This document shows positions 35,101 through 40,136 of a stretch of DNA of 64,000 bases, one piece after another. The position numbers were made by a program, and so were the translations under genes. How positions within the stretch are numbered: the stretch's first letter is position 1; each line of letters begins with the position of its first letter. The stretch comes from Stomoxys calcitrans (Eukaryota > Arthropoda > Insecta > Diptera > Muscidae). The stretch spans positions 32,411,266 through 32,475,265 of the forward strand of contig NC_081555.1 in the NCBI RefSeq assembly GCF_963082655.1, read 5' to 3'. Below the pieces are notes generated by a model. That model was not told where the DNA came from, searched no databases, and was given only the letters and a program-made list of their open reading frames with translations.

Positions 35101-37498
35101 CAGACGGAGTGAAGTAATTCTTACACCGTTTAAGGAAGCCTAAACACTTGAATGCTTCTTTCGACACTTTGAATACATGTTTAGCCCAACGGCTTTTACT
35201 TGTTACATTGGGTTGCCCAAAAAGTAATTGCGGATTTTTTAAAAGAAAGTAAATGCATTTTTAATAAAACTTAGAATGAACTTTAATCAAATATACTTTT
35301 TTTACACTTTTTTCTAAAGCAAGCTAAAAGTAACAGCTGATAACTGACAGAAGAAAGAATGCAATTACAGAGTCAGAAGCTGTGAAAAAATTTGTCAACT
35401 CCGACTATATGAAAAATCCGCAATTACTTTTTGGGCAATCCAATATATAAGATAACGCCCGACGTAGTTGTTACAATTTTCATCCCATTGGCAAGAAATT
35501 TGTTACAGAACTTTTTATTATCCATCTGAAAGCCTCTGCTTCATCATAATTAGTAGCTTCCACCACAGTTTTTAACCTATTGTCACTACAGTCCAATAAT
35601 TGAAATCTTTGTGATATCTTTATATGGATGTTATATCCAAATCTGAATCGATTTTGATGAAAGTTAGCAAAGGCTTTCAGATGGATAATAAATTAAAAAC
35701 CGAAGGATTTGTAATTTTAGACTGATGGTTTCTTGGGAAAGTTATCTTAGAATTCCTCGCAGATTACGATTTTGATAACCGCTTTGCCGTTTAAAAAATT
35801 GAGCCACCCTTATGGGTATGCCATAACTTCTAGAGAGCTGTTAGGGTTTTATGTCAGGCTTGGTCCAATACAAGGTTTATATATAACCTGTCGATTTATT
35901 ATGTATGGCATGAGTATGTGTAGACTTGAGCTAAAATAGTAACAACTTGTGTAAAATCTGCAAGGCTATCTATAAAGAAGAACAAATGGAAACAATGCCC
36001 AAGTCCCGCAGAAGTAAACAAAAGAAACTTCGCTTAGTGATTTTATTCCATGGAGAGCTGTGACCAGCTATTTATAATCGAGGAAAATGATATACCATGC
36101 ACTATTGTGAAGTGCATCTATTTTAAGCAAATACAAATTTCAATATTCATATTCAATCGTGCAAACTGTTGTTGTATACAGGTAGGTATGTACAGCTCAA
36201 ATATGTTTCTAGCATTTGCAAAAATTATTATTTCTCATTCTATTGCAATAAATAATGATTTAAAACACTTGATGTGAACGTAAGTAGGTCTTGAAATTGA
36301 TTGATTCTCTGCTTGCAACGTCAAACACACACGCCCACGCATCAATGAAGAGTAGCCAACCAGCACTTGTACCACCACCAATATGTTGAAAAAGTCTTGA
36401 CGCTCAAGTGCTTGCGATTAATGGATTTTTTATAATTTAGGTTTGCCCCAGGGTCAAGACTGCTTCAATCAAATCTTGTGTGGCATCGACAATGTCATAC
36501 GAACGCATGTCAACGAAATGCATTCGAAATTTGAATCCCAATTTTCGAGTATGGCCATGGAGGTGCAACGTAGAGATGCTTTGATAGCCCATTTGCAGTC
36601 GAAAGTTAGAACTTTGGAGCTGAATGCCTCATCAACATCGAGAAGAAAAACGCATCGCGAGAAGATGAGTGGGACGGGTGCAGTAGCCACAGGCTCCGCT
36701 GAGAATGCTGAAGAAGCTGAAGCCAATCTAGAGGAAGACAGTAGTTCTGGCTCATCTGCTGAATTGCTATTTATGGTAAGGGGGAATAGATTTCTTTTAT
36801 GATATTTTCATTATATATCCGAGTCAATTTCATTTTAGCGTGGCGATTCTTTGGATACCGTGTTTACATCCTCGCCTCCCAACCAAACTAAAAGACACTA
36901 CATGTGTTCACCCAGCATTAGCCGTAGCCGTGAAGATTTCAGCTACGACTATGGCCCCTATGTCAAGTCTGCCACTGTCAGCAAGAGCAAAGCCAGCCGA
37001 GCCAAATCTGCCAGTCAACCCACCATGGTGGCTGATGTGGCTGGCAATTTAACGCGCCTTGGCGACAGTGTTATATTAGACATAGGCGAGAGCAGTTCCA
37101 GCTCCAGTTCATCCTCGGAGAAGTTAGACTTGGATGGGGATGATGATGATGGGGACGAGAGAAGCAATGACAACGACATCACTGGCAAGCAGGTGCGTCA
37201 CAATGACTGGGAGGTTCGCATGCTGGCCGCCGAAATGGAAAAGCAGGAGCGCAAGCGAGGCCTCTCCCTCACCGAACACTCAGCGTTTAGCAATGCCAAG
37301 CTGGGTTCGACCTTCTTGCGTAGACGCAGAAAACTCAGTGACACCGAAACGGAATACAGTGAAAACGAACGGGAGCAGCTGCCTGCGCATTCCCGGCCAA
37401 GAGCCTCCAGCCTTGATCAGTTCAATTTGCGTTATGGCATCAATCGAGGCGGCATCTTCAAGGCCATGAGCATCGATCGTGATAAAGACAAGCTTTGA
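1980..37498 (+). CDS. Cngl: Cyclic nucleotide-gated channel-like protein, 14 coding exons
   Basis: Fourteen exons with GT-AG borders join in one frame: 1980-2138, 7484-7687, 7754-7861, 7991-8131, 11353-11505, 11571-11701, 15475-15628, 15687-16087, 16148-16474, 20931-21147, 28231-28449, 28561-30157, 36441-36775, 36839-37498; 4806 nt, 1601 residues. The domain order is that of CNG channels: basic stretch (74-83), S1 (94-113), S2 (~125-147), S3 (~173-189), S4 (~194-213), S5 (~223-248), pore [10 protein letters not shown] (286-295), S6 (300-325), C-linker, cyclic-nucleotide-binding domain (~425-530) with FGE at 471-473 and RT at 485-486. Family knowledge: plasma-membrane cation channels opened by cGMP or cAMP. 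The ~1000-residue tail is low complexity, as in fly Cngl. The start is the first in-frame ATG after a TGA at 1971. Most of the gene length is transposon-filled introns. The splice joins are inferred from frame and homology; no transcript was available. Confidence 0.93.
2275..2565 (-). mobile_element. tRNA-derived SINE copy 1 (diverged)
   Basis: Minus-strand copy of the SINE described at 32945-33248. The B box is kept (GGATTCGAACC near 2512) but the A-box end is damaged. The tail end, with the words from TGAACATTCC through GAGTGCAG, lies at 2290-2345. Confidence 0.8.
2580..2650 (-). mobile_element. SINE head fragment
   Basis: The tRNA-like head only (from the damaged B box to GGTGGCCTCCA). 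It faces the next copy with about 40 bp between them, so the two heads form an inverted pair. Confidence 0.75.
2691..2860 (+). mobile_element. SINE copy in plus orientation, B box deleted
   Basis: Starts with GGAGGCCACCGTAGCGCA (A box). The segment that should hold GGTTCGAATCC is missing, and the body resumes at GGCGAGA. It continues to the AGAGGTGTC word. Confidence 0.8.
2880..3240 (+). mobile_element. 3' fragment of a jockey-like LINE
   Basis: Frame at 3035-3112 reads [18 protein letters not shown], the zinc-knuckle-like C-x2-C-x-H-x-C pattern found at the C-terminal end of jockey-type reverse transcriptases. The flanking text is diverged and stop-ridden. Boundaries are approximate. Confidence 0.55.
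3324..3691. mobile_element. hAT-type MITE with 8-bp target duplication
   Basis: Bounded by CCTTGCAG at 3316-3323 and again at 3692-3699, an 8-bp direct repeat as hAT elements make. The ends are inverted: AAGAGCTGGCAAACTATCGA at the left, and the right end read in reverse is TAGAGCTGGCAAAATATCGA. The 368-bp inside is non-coding and AT-rich with several ATCGATA words. Confidence 0.8.
3707..5335. mobile_element. DINE-1-like element, family B, split by a nested DINE
   Basis: Left end 3707-3880 has a hairpin terminus (TACC...GATGGGGGTATA), the CCCTATAAAGTATATATATT block and a GTCCGTCCGTCTGTCTGT (GTCY) tract, all features of DINE-1 (INE-1), a non-autonomous Helentron. It is interrupted at 3880-4538, then continues with ~150-bp internal repeats (GCCATATAGACCGATCTC at 4790, 4920, 5070). 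The joining word CAGTCTTTAAAAATAGAG is intact in another copy at the end of the window. Confidence 0.8.
3880..4538. mobile_element. DINE-1-like element, family A, nested in family B
   Basis: Begins CAAGTAAAAGCGTGCTAAG followed by the palindrome TTCGGCCGGGCCGAA (stem-loop end) and finishes with the hairpin terminus TATACCCCCCATCCTATGG. Internal units repeat with TATATGGCAGCTATATC about every 150 bp. The GTCY tract is nearly lost (GGACGGACATGG). Confidence 0.8.
5336..6900 (+). mobile_element. LINE fragment, I superfamily with RNase H (family 1, copy 1)
   Basis: Decayed C-terminal half of a non-LTR retrotransposon ORF2. Reverse transcriptase thumb at 5336-5820 ([24 protein letters not shown]), RNase H from 5955 (YTDGSK) to ~6350 ([20 protein letters not shown]), and a zinc-knuckle-like [18 protein letters not shown] near 6610. 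There are in-frame stops, for example after ENPGT at about 6025, and the usual DSQ of RNase H reads ELL. The 3' tail ends in CGACCTAACCT. No 5' half. Confidence 0.85.
6901..7483. other. Intron 1 end, unassigned sequence
   Basis: Non-coding. It starts with a phrase (GATAGCTCCAAGGCTGTCCC) also seen at 3297 next to the hAT MITE, which points to a shared old repeat. A perfect 10-bp hairpin, CCAGAGGTTC with GAACCTCTGG, lies at 7231-7264. The last ~100 bp, T-rich, lead to the exon 2 acceptor. Confidence 0.4.
7484..7687 (+). CDS. Cngl: Cngl coding exon 2 (S1)
   Basis: Residues 54-121. Acidic/Ser start, then the basic cluster [10 protein letters not shown] (74-83) just before S1 (94-113). Acceptor TTTGTCCAG, donor CAG|GTGCGT, phase 0 on both sides. 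Confidence 0.93.
7754..7861 (+). CDS. Cngl: Cngl coding exon 3 (S2)
   Basis: Residues 122-157, covering S2 with the [20 protein letters not shown] signature typical of CNG channels. Flanked by 66-bp and 129-bp introns. Phase 0. Confidence 0.93.
7991..8131 (+). CDS. Cngl: Cngl coding exon 4 (S3 and start of S4)
   Basis: Residues 158-204. Contains the S3 core [13 protein letters not shown] and the first S4 arginines (LLRFTRFFK). The donor AAA|GTAAGT opens a 3.2-kb intron filled with repeats. Confidence 0.93.
9166..9398 (+). mobile_element. Mariner-like MITE copy 1
   Basis: 233 bp with ~33-bp inverted ends (TTGGGTTGCCCAAAAAGTAA / matching reverse), flanked by TA on both sides, as in Tc1/mariner insertions. 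Non-coding. Confidence 0.88.
10133..10369 (-). mobile_element. Mariner-like MITE copy 2 (opposite orientation)
   Basis: Same family as 9166-9398, inverted, 237 bp, flanked by TA. Both copies lie in the same host repeat, about 735 bp apart. Confidence 0.88.
11353..11505 (+). CDS. Cngl: Cngl coding exon 5 (S4-S5)
   Basis: Residues 205-255. Finishes S4 ([14 protein letters not shown]) and covers S5 ([17 protein letters not shown]). Acceptor TTATTCCAG, donor CAG|GTAAGT, phase 0. Confidence 0.93.
11571..11701 (+). CDS. Cngl: Cngl coding exon 6 (pore)
   Basis: Residues 256-299 (split codon). Pore helix and filter [17 protein letters not shown]. The residue after TIG is Asp, where vertebrate CNGA subunits have Glu and CNGB subunits Gly. 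Confidence 0.94.
11702..12149. other. Start of intron 6, unassigned
   Basis: Non-coding. I see no recognisable domain; it leads into the LINE that starts near 12150. Confidence 0.4.
12150..14945 (+). mobile_element. LINE, I superfamily with RNase H (family 1, copy 2), broken
   Basis: Same family as 5336-6900 but longer. Reverse transcriptase pieces: [18 protein letters not shown] (12230), [10 protein letters not shown] in a shifted frame (12435), [15 protein letters not shown] (12596) and an ADD box remnant (12690). Thumb at 12851-13285 ([18 protein letters not shown]), RNase H start [17 protein letters not shown] (13483), zinc-knuckle-like [18 protein letters not shown] (14661). Frameshifts and stops throughout. 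A ~590-bp foreign segment (13666-14258) splits RNase H; the 3' end finishes in CAACCTAACCTA. Confidence 0.88.
13666..14258 (-). mobile_element. tRNA-related insertion with ~90-bp direct repeats inside LINE RNase H
   Basis: A ~90-bp phrase (CTCCGATCATTGAG ... TTTAATAATCTTCGCCCTAA ... ACTTGAAAAAT) occurs at 13669-13757 and again at 14159-14248. The first copy is followed by GGGATTCGAACCTGGGC, a perfect Pol III B box on the minus strand. This looks like a second SINE-type repeat present as one longer and one tail-only copy. The head has no clear A box, so it could also be something else. Confidence 0.5.
14946..15474. other. End of intron 6, unassigned
   Basis: AT-rich, non-coding, no repeat family recognised. 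It ends with the T-rich acceptor of exon 7. Confidence 0.5.
15475..15628 (+). CDS. Cngl: Cngl coding exon 7 (S6 and C-linker start)
   Basis: Completes Glu299 and encodes residues 300-350. S6 reads [20 protein letters not shown], then the C-linker start [18 protein letters not shown]. Acceptor TTTGCAG after a 3.8-kb intron. Confidence 0.94.
15687..16087 (+). CDS. Cngl: Cngl coding exon 8 (C-linker and cyclic-nucleotide-binding domain)
   Basis: Residues 351-484 (split codon). C-linker, then the beta-roll of the cyclic-nucleotide-binding domain, with [10 protein letters not shown] (468-477) as the start of the phosphate-binding cassette. The donor is AA|GTATGC; reading through it leads to a stop within ten codons, which supports the splice. 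Confidence 0.93.
16148..16474 (+). CDS. Cngl: Cngl coding exon 9 (end of binding domain, His-rich linker)
   Basis: Completes Lys484, then [17 protein letters not shown] with the conserved Arg485/Thr486 that contact the cyclic nucleotide phosphate in this family. It is followed by the C-helix (to ~530), a Lys/Ala stretch and a His-rich run (551-563). Ends in a split codon. Confidence 0.93.
17671..18030. repeat. 181-bp tandem duplication inside family 2 LINE
   Basis: The phrase GCATTAAGCCTCTCTCTCGG begins at 17671 and again at 17852, and the whole interval is nearly identical. The thumb motif [12 protein letters not shown] therefore appears twice on the minus strand. Confidence 0.85.
18050..19210. 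repeat. ~500-580-bp tandem amplification inside family 2 LINE
   Basis: The anchor CTATCGAGTTGCAA/GAT occurs at about 18055, 18554 and 19132. Units share TTCTGGTCAAGAATCAC, ACCACACAGGCTG and GCAACGGCAGTC. A near-perfect hairpin CACCACACAGG / CCTGTGTGGTG lies at ~18190-18228 in unit 1 and is weaker in unit 2. Confidence 0.75.
20931..21147 (+). CDS. Cngl: Cngl coding exon 10 (tail, first GLP motif)
   Basis: Completes Arg593 and encodes residues 594-665: basic/acidic linker, then [15 protein letters not shown] (651-665), the first of three related amphipathic motifs. Acceptor TTCCAAAG, donor CAG|GTAAGT. Confidence 0.9.
21148..21779. other. Start of intron 10, unassigned
   Basis: AT-rich intronic sequence without a recognisable repeat or frame. 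Confidence 0.5.
21780..23930. mobile_element. DINE-1-like element, family B, with foldback insertion
   Basis: Array of ~150-bp units (ATCGGTCTATATGGCAGCTA near 22162, 22316, 22582, 22734, 22881 and 23033) running into the terminal block with GGACAGGCGGACGGGCATGG (reduced GTCY) at ~23170. The terminus is cut at 23229 by a DNA transposon and resumes at 23827 (TATACTTTACAGGGTCGGAA ... CCTTCGGTGGTGGGTATA). Confidence 0.82.
23230..23826. mobile_element. Foldback Tc1/mariner-type element with 203-bp identical arms
   Basis: 597 bp, inserted in a TA-rich site of the DINE terminus. The first 203 bp (23230-23432) and the reverse complement of the last 203 bp (23624-23826) agree at every base I compared. 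Each arm carries the start of a transposase ([20 protein letters not shown] on the plus strand at 23343, on the minus strand from 23713). The 191-bp centre encodes a piece of the catalytic region ([15 protein letters not shown] at ~23433, then [20 protein letters not shown]). It cannot make a full transposase; it is an internally deleted, rearranged derivative. Confidence 0.88.
23985..24185 (+). mobile_element. LINE endonuclease fragment
   Basis: Plus-strand text reads like YLPFES...PPPTSELQ then [16 protein letters not shown], the middle of an apurinic-type LINE endonuclease. It resembles the fragments at 48700-49020 (same strand) and 57540-57690 (opposite strand). Confidence 0.65.
24186..25535. 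mobile_element. DINE-1-like array, family A type
   Basis: About eight ~150-bp units marked by CCATATAAACCGATCT and GACTTCTTGAGCC, ending at GATGGAGGGTATATAAGATT followed by CGGACCGACCGAACTTAGCA, the stem-loop end in degraded form. The other terminus is missing. Confidence 0.8.
25690..26490. mobile_element. Decayed DINE-1-like element, family B type
   Basis: Terminal block remnants (TTTGCAATACATCGAAATATCC at 25703, GTCCGTCCGTC at ~25752) and diverged units with CATATAGACCGATCTCCTGA. Strongly decayed. Confidence 0.6.
26688..27772. mobile_element. DINE-1-like element, family C
   Basis: Terminus ACCACCATAGGATGTTGGTAT, block with CCCATAAAGAATATATATTC, short GTCY tract (GTCCGTCCATCCGTCTGTCG at 26826), then ~155-bp units with AGCTCCCATATAAACCGA, ending in CCATGGTGGTGGGTTCCCAA and the stem-loop end. 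Nearly full length. Confidence 0.8.
27815..27970 (+). mobile_element. SINE 3' part
   Basis: Plus-strand copy of the body and tail of the SINE (GTTCGGACTCG, AAGGAGGCCCCTTATC, CGGACTGCACTCATTGATAT). The tRNA head is missing. Confidence 0.75.
28231..28449 (+). CDS. Cngl: Cngl coding exon 11 (tail, second GLP motif)
   Basis: Residues 666-738. Pro/Ser/Glu-rich with the second motif copy [15 protein letters not shown] (707-721). Acceptor TTGCACTAG, donor CCG|GTAAGT. The following 111-nt intron is a multiple of three without stops, so its retention would keep the frame. Confidence 0.88.
28450..28560 (+). other. Cngl: Cngl intron 11: 111 nt, in frame, stop-free, with an AC repeat
   Basis: Borders GTAAGT and ACGCAG are good splice sites. 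The length is 37 codons without a stop in the reading frame of both exons, so retention would insert a segment including an alternating His-Thr run from the AC repeat at ~28484-28511. Confidence 0.75.
28561..30157 (+). CDS. Cngl: Cngl coding exon 12 (long low-complexity tail)
   Basis: Residues 739-1271 (split codon), the largest exon. Ser/Thr/Pro-rich and probably disordered. It contains a degenerate [12 protein letters not shown] segment (~778-789), a proline motif KPPPVPARK (939-947) of SH3-ligand type, and the third motif copy [15 protein letters not shown] (1002-1016). Donor AAAG|GTAACT. Without splicing here the frame stops two codons later (TGA 30163-30165), giving a possible shorter isoform. 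Confidence 0.9.
30158..30650. other. Start of intron 12, unassigned
   Basis: AT-rich intronic sequence with no gene or known repeat recognised. If exon 12 is not spliced, this would be 3' UTR. Confidence 0.45.
30655..32755. repeat. Intronic tandem array with GGTACC palindromes
   Basis: About a dozen diverged ~130-150-bp units marked by CAAATTTCAGACCTCTAGCT, AAGAAAGTACCAAATGGTAC and CATCATATATTTCTTAGTTG. Many units contain the near-palindrome GGTACCAATTTTGGTACC. No coding frame. It ends where a DINE terminus begins (32757). Confidence 0.82.
32757..32888. mobile_element. DINE-1-like family B terminal fragment
   Basis: Hairpin terminus (TATACCCACCACCG ... GGGGGTATA) and CGACCCTATAAAGTATACTC, then truncated at AAGACGATCC. 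Confidence 0.75.
32945..33248 (-). mobile_element. tRNA-derived SINE, best preserved copy
   Basis: On the minus strand it begins GGAGGCCACCG, then the A box TAGCGCAGAGG (complement of 33227-33237) and, about 35 nt later, the B box GGTTCGAATCC (complement of 33184-33194), the Pol III promoter layout of tRNA genes. A ~230-bp body follows (AGACCATCAG, CCCCTCCTAATGCTGGCAAC, AGAGGTGTCGCACTGC, AAGGAGGCCCC) and a tail at 32950-33010. The head abuts a LINE reverse transcriptase frame, so it probably landed inside that LINE. Confidence 0.88.
33246..33945 (+). mobile_element. CR1/jockey-like LINE fragment (family 4), plus strand
   Basis: Reverse transcriptase piece [20 protein letters not shown] and [12 protein letters not shown] (33335-33385), then thumb text in other frames ([34 protein letters not shown] at 33690-33815). 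No RNase H. Stops and frameshifts; the 5' part is replaced by the SINE. Confidence 0.8.
33978..34635. mobile_element. DINE-1-like element, family A, plus an adjoining A end
   Basis: 33978-34028 is one A end (CCATGGTGGAGGGTATATAA, TTCGGCCCGGCCGAA). 34030 starts another A: terminus TATACCCTTCACCATACTAA, CCCATAAAGTATATATATTC, GTCCGTCCGTCCGTCTGTCTG tract, then three ~150-bp units. It runs into the LINE at ~34640. Confidence 0.8.
34640..35205 (-). mobile_element. CR1/jockey-like LINE fragment (family 4), minus strand
   Basis: One long frame on the minus strand, 34784-35167, reads [72 protein letters not shown]: the C-terminal part of the same LINE family as 33246-33945, better preserved and in the opposite direction. 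3' UTR remnants reach 34640. A MITE begins at 35208. Confidence 0.82.
35208..35443 (+). mobile_element. Mariner-like MITE copy 3
   Basis: Same family and orientation as 9166-9398. Right flank is TA, left flank is CA, so one target base is changed. Confidence 0.85.
35444..36440. other. End of intron 12, unassigned
   Basis: Non-coding. A perfect 21-bp inverted pair (35515-35535 and 35671-35691, AGGCTTTCAGATGGATAATAA) encloses ~135 bp. The last part is unique AT-rich sequence up to the exon 13 acceptor. Confidence 0.5.
36441..36775 (+). CDS. Cngl: Cngl coding exon 13 (coiled coil)
   Basis: Completes Gly1271 and encodes 1272-1382. Residues ~1280-1332 have the heptad-like pattern of a coiled coil ([12 protein letters not shown] ... 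[14 protein letters not shown]). CNGA subunits use a C-terminal leucine zipper for assembly, so a role in subunit pairing is a reasonable inference. Ends with an acidic Ser-rich stretch. Confidence 0.9.
36839..37498 (+). CDS. Cngl: Cngl coding exon 14 (C-terminal end)
   Basis: Residues 1383-1601 and the TGA stop at 37496-37498. Ser-rich, a poly-Ser run and a Asp-rich stretch (from 37125), then a charged helix-like region ([19 protein letters not shown]) and a conserved-looking end ([20 protein letters not shown]). Separated from exon 13 by a 63-bp intron. Confidence 0.92.
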   Translation, partial: RGDSLDTVFTSSPPNQTKRHYMCSPSISRSREDFSYDYGPYVKSATVSKSKASRAKSASQPTMVADVAGNLTRLGDSVILDIGESSSSSSSSSEKLDLDGDDDDGDERSNDNDITGKQVRHNDWEVRMLAAEMEKQERKRGLSLTEHSAFSNAKLGSTFLRRRRKLSDTETEYSENEREQLPAHSRPRASSLDQFNLRYGINRGGIFKAMSIDRDKDKL

Positions 37499-38880
37499 AA
37501 TCCAGTCAAATACACGCAGTCCCATTCTTATGTTAGTAGTATTTTAGTCAGTAATCTAAAGCAATTTCACAATATTGAAACGTACAATTACATACTAGTC
37601 TAACTAACTAAAAACTATCAGAACTTAAAACTAAAAAAAAAACAAGAAAAACAAGAAAAAAACAACACAACATACATACTAGTAACAAAACACATAGAAT
37701 TACAAGTAACGAAAGTGTAGCAAAGTCATTAGCATTTAATCTGTATTAAGGGACCACAGTGCCAGTGCCAAGTGGCCTCGCCCCCCCAAAACCCCGGACA
37801 GGTCCCCAGGCCCCCCCCCCCCCCTCAAAACTATGGTGTTCCTGCTGATATTACAAAACAAACAAAACCAAAAAAAAGAAGAGTACAATTTCACTTAGGG
37901 GTTTGAGAGAAGCTCTTAACCATTAAACCATCCCTGAACCCCGCAGATAATAAACAAATAACCACACTGTGTCCCCTTATATATAAACATATGCTAAGAA
38001 GCAGTAACAGAGGAAGCAAAAAGGAAATTCATTTTCTTATAGCCACGATACCCAGGGAACTGCAAATTCCCCTACAAGAAAAAAAGCCATCGAATGTCAG
38101 AGCCGTCACAGCACAACACAACCTTGAAATAAAGTGGGGGCAGATAACAGATAACAGCAGCCAGTATCGTGTTTGAAAAAAAAATTAAGCAAAACGTCTG
38201 TACATATAAATACCTCCTTAAAAATAATTGGGTAATTGGACCTACAATATATTATTATATATTTTTAAGAATACTACTTTAGAATAATGAAATCTGAAAG
38301 CTTTAATATCTTATATAGATTTATTAACAACAAAAGAAAATGTATTGACACATAATATTTGTTTTATGATCCTTCCCTCTCTCTCCCTTACAAGTAAACT
38401 AGACGAAAAAAAAAAAACAAAAAACAAATTACAATACACGAGGAAAACCAAAAAAGATCTAGACAACTATTTGTAAATTACAAAACTTCATGACTATTAC
38501 TTGCCATTAACATTCCTACCTACCGCCAATATCACCACCACCACCACCACTACTCCTAGCTCATACTCGTACACTTTATTGCCAAACTCTATTCGATTGA
38601 AAAATCTTTTATAACTTTTCGTAAATAACTTCTTTACTTCGTACTAAACTCGTATGCATTTTTACTAAGTATCTTCAACACTTTGCCTATCCCCGTGAAT
38701 GTAGTGTGCCACAATTATTCAACAGAATTGGTTAAGTATACATCATTGAATGATGGTTTCGAAAAAAGACATTGCACATAAAAAAGCGTGCAGATAATTT
38801 ACGATTTTCCTTGATCAAAAAGGATTTTGGTATAATGGCGAGCCAAAGAAAGCAAATTTTCGTATCTTAAACATTGTATC
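37499..38880 (+). other. Cngl: Probable 3' UTR and 3' flank of Cngl
   Basis: A-rich sequence after the stop codon, with AATAAA at 37949-37954 and 38128-38133 as candidate polyadenylation signals. A C14-16 run lies at ~37811. No transposon is recognised until ~38890, consistent with transcribed sequence under constraint, but the true end is not known. Confidence 0.55.
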
Positions 38881-38889
38881 TTCATATTG

Positions 38890-39410
38890 AAGCTAATACT
38901 AGCAGAGCCCGGCCCGTTCTGCTGCACCCGATAACACTATGTTGGCGAAAAGTACTCTTAATTTGGAAATTTCTGCCTAATTTCAGTTGAGAAAATATTT
39001 CAAATTCCCTGTAGATTTTTCTACTCTCAAATACCTCTTATTTAAAAGTCATGTTTAGGGGGTAGTGGATCCCCAGAGACTTGGTCTTAAAAGTGGAATT
39101 CAATTCCGAACTCCACTCCCAAAGACCTTTCATTTAAGATCCATACTGCCATGGTCGGGAAATATGTCCGATTTGAGGGGTTTTTTGGGGGTGGGGTGAC
39201 CCAAGAAACTCTTAGTATCACAATTGGATATTAGATTCGTTTTCTACTCTCAAATACCTTAAATTTGATACCCATATTATAGTGATTGGTCTATAAATCC
39301 GTTTGGCGGGCGGCCCTCCTAGCCAACCCACCTCAAATTCTGATACCAATTTTTTGATGTTGGATTAATGTAAGTGTGCCAACAAAATTTCGCCTTAATC
39401 ACCAAATTTT
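38890..39410. mobile_element. Family E repeat, copy 2
   Basis: Starts with TACTAGCAGAGCCCGGCCCG (compare ACTAGCTGAACCGGGCCCG at 8286), contains units with CTCAAATACCT, CATACTGCCATGGTCGG and TTTTTTGGGGGTGGGG. A short version of the intron 4 element. Confidence 0.65.
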
Positions 39411-39411
39411 T

Positions 39412-39646
39412 GATGTAAGGTTAACGTAAGTGTGTCAACAAAATTTCGCTTAAATCGCCATTCCCATCTCCGAGATCTGGAGATCATAAGGATTATGACT
39501 CCGCAACGAAGTTATAAGGAAGATAAATGATGTAAGGTTAACGTAAGTGTGTCAACAAAATTTCGCTTAAATCGCCATTGCCATCTCCGAGATCTGGAGA
39601 TCATATGGATTATGACTCCGCAACGAAGTTATAAGGAAGATAAATG
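39412..39646. repeat. 117-bp tandem duplication
   Basis: GTAAGGTTAACGTAAGTGTG begins at 39415 and again at 39532; the units are nearly identical (GATCTGGAGATCATA, CGCAACGAAGTTATAAGG). Confidence 0.85.
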
Positions 39647-39706
39647 CGGTGTGATCAATTTTGACCACTCTGTCCTCTCTCTGTTCATGTTGGCTTCTCC
39701 AAATTA

Positions 39707-39773
39707 GCGCCATTTACTGGTTGTTTTCAATTGTTTCAACTAAATCCATTTGAAAACAGCCAGTAGATGGCGC
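39707..39773. repeat. Inverted repeat (24-bp arms)
   Basis: GCGCCATTTACTGGTTGTTT pairs with the reverse of AAACAGCCAGTAGATGGCGC with two mismatches over 24 bp, around a ~19-nt loop. Function unknown; it may be a MITE remnant. Confidence 0.7.
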
Positions 39774-40136
39774 CAACTTAAATGTTAGTGCTACTACTCG
39801 CTTGGAGTGGCTTAACGCCTATAACATTGATCATCATGTGGTAGTTGTCTATAAATGACTATATGACTATCTATTAATAAGTCATCATTTCATGTTTTTT
39901 AAAATCAAATCAAATTGCCATATTAAACGATTTTCTGTGGTAAAGAACATATTTGCTAGTCTATATATTTCAAGCGGTGGCGATAGTACTTACTATTAAA
40001 CCATGTAAAACTTTTGAGCAACAAATGTATTGGCCAGCAGCACGTCGTTTGGTCTTGTCTATCGATGAGCTAAAAATGATTGCAATCTTAACGTTAAGGT
40101 TTGCAATTCCTCCTATCACGCTGAACATCATAATTT

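Noticed and set aside
36840..37469. Overlapping alternative frames in Cngl exons 13-14
   Set aside because: Only the frame that continues through the splice sites gives the family-like sequence; the others are shadows.
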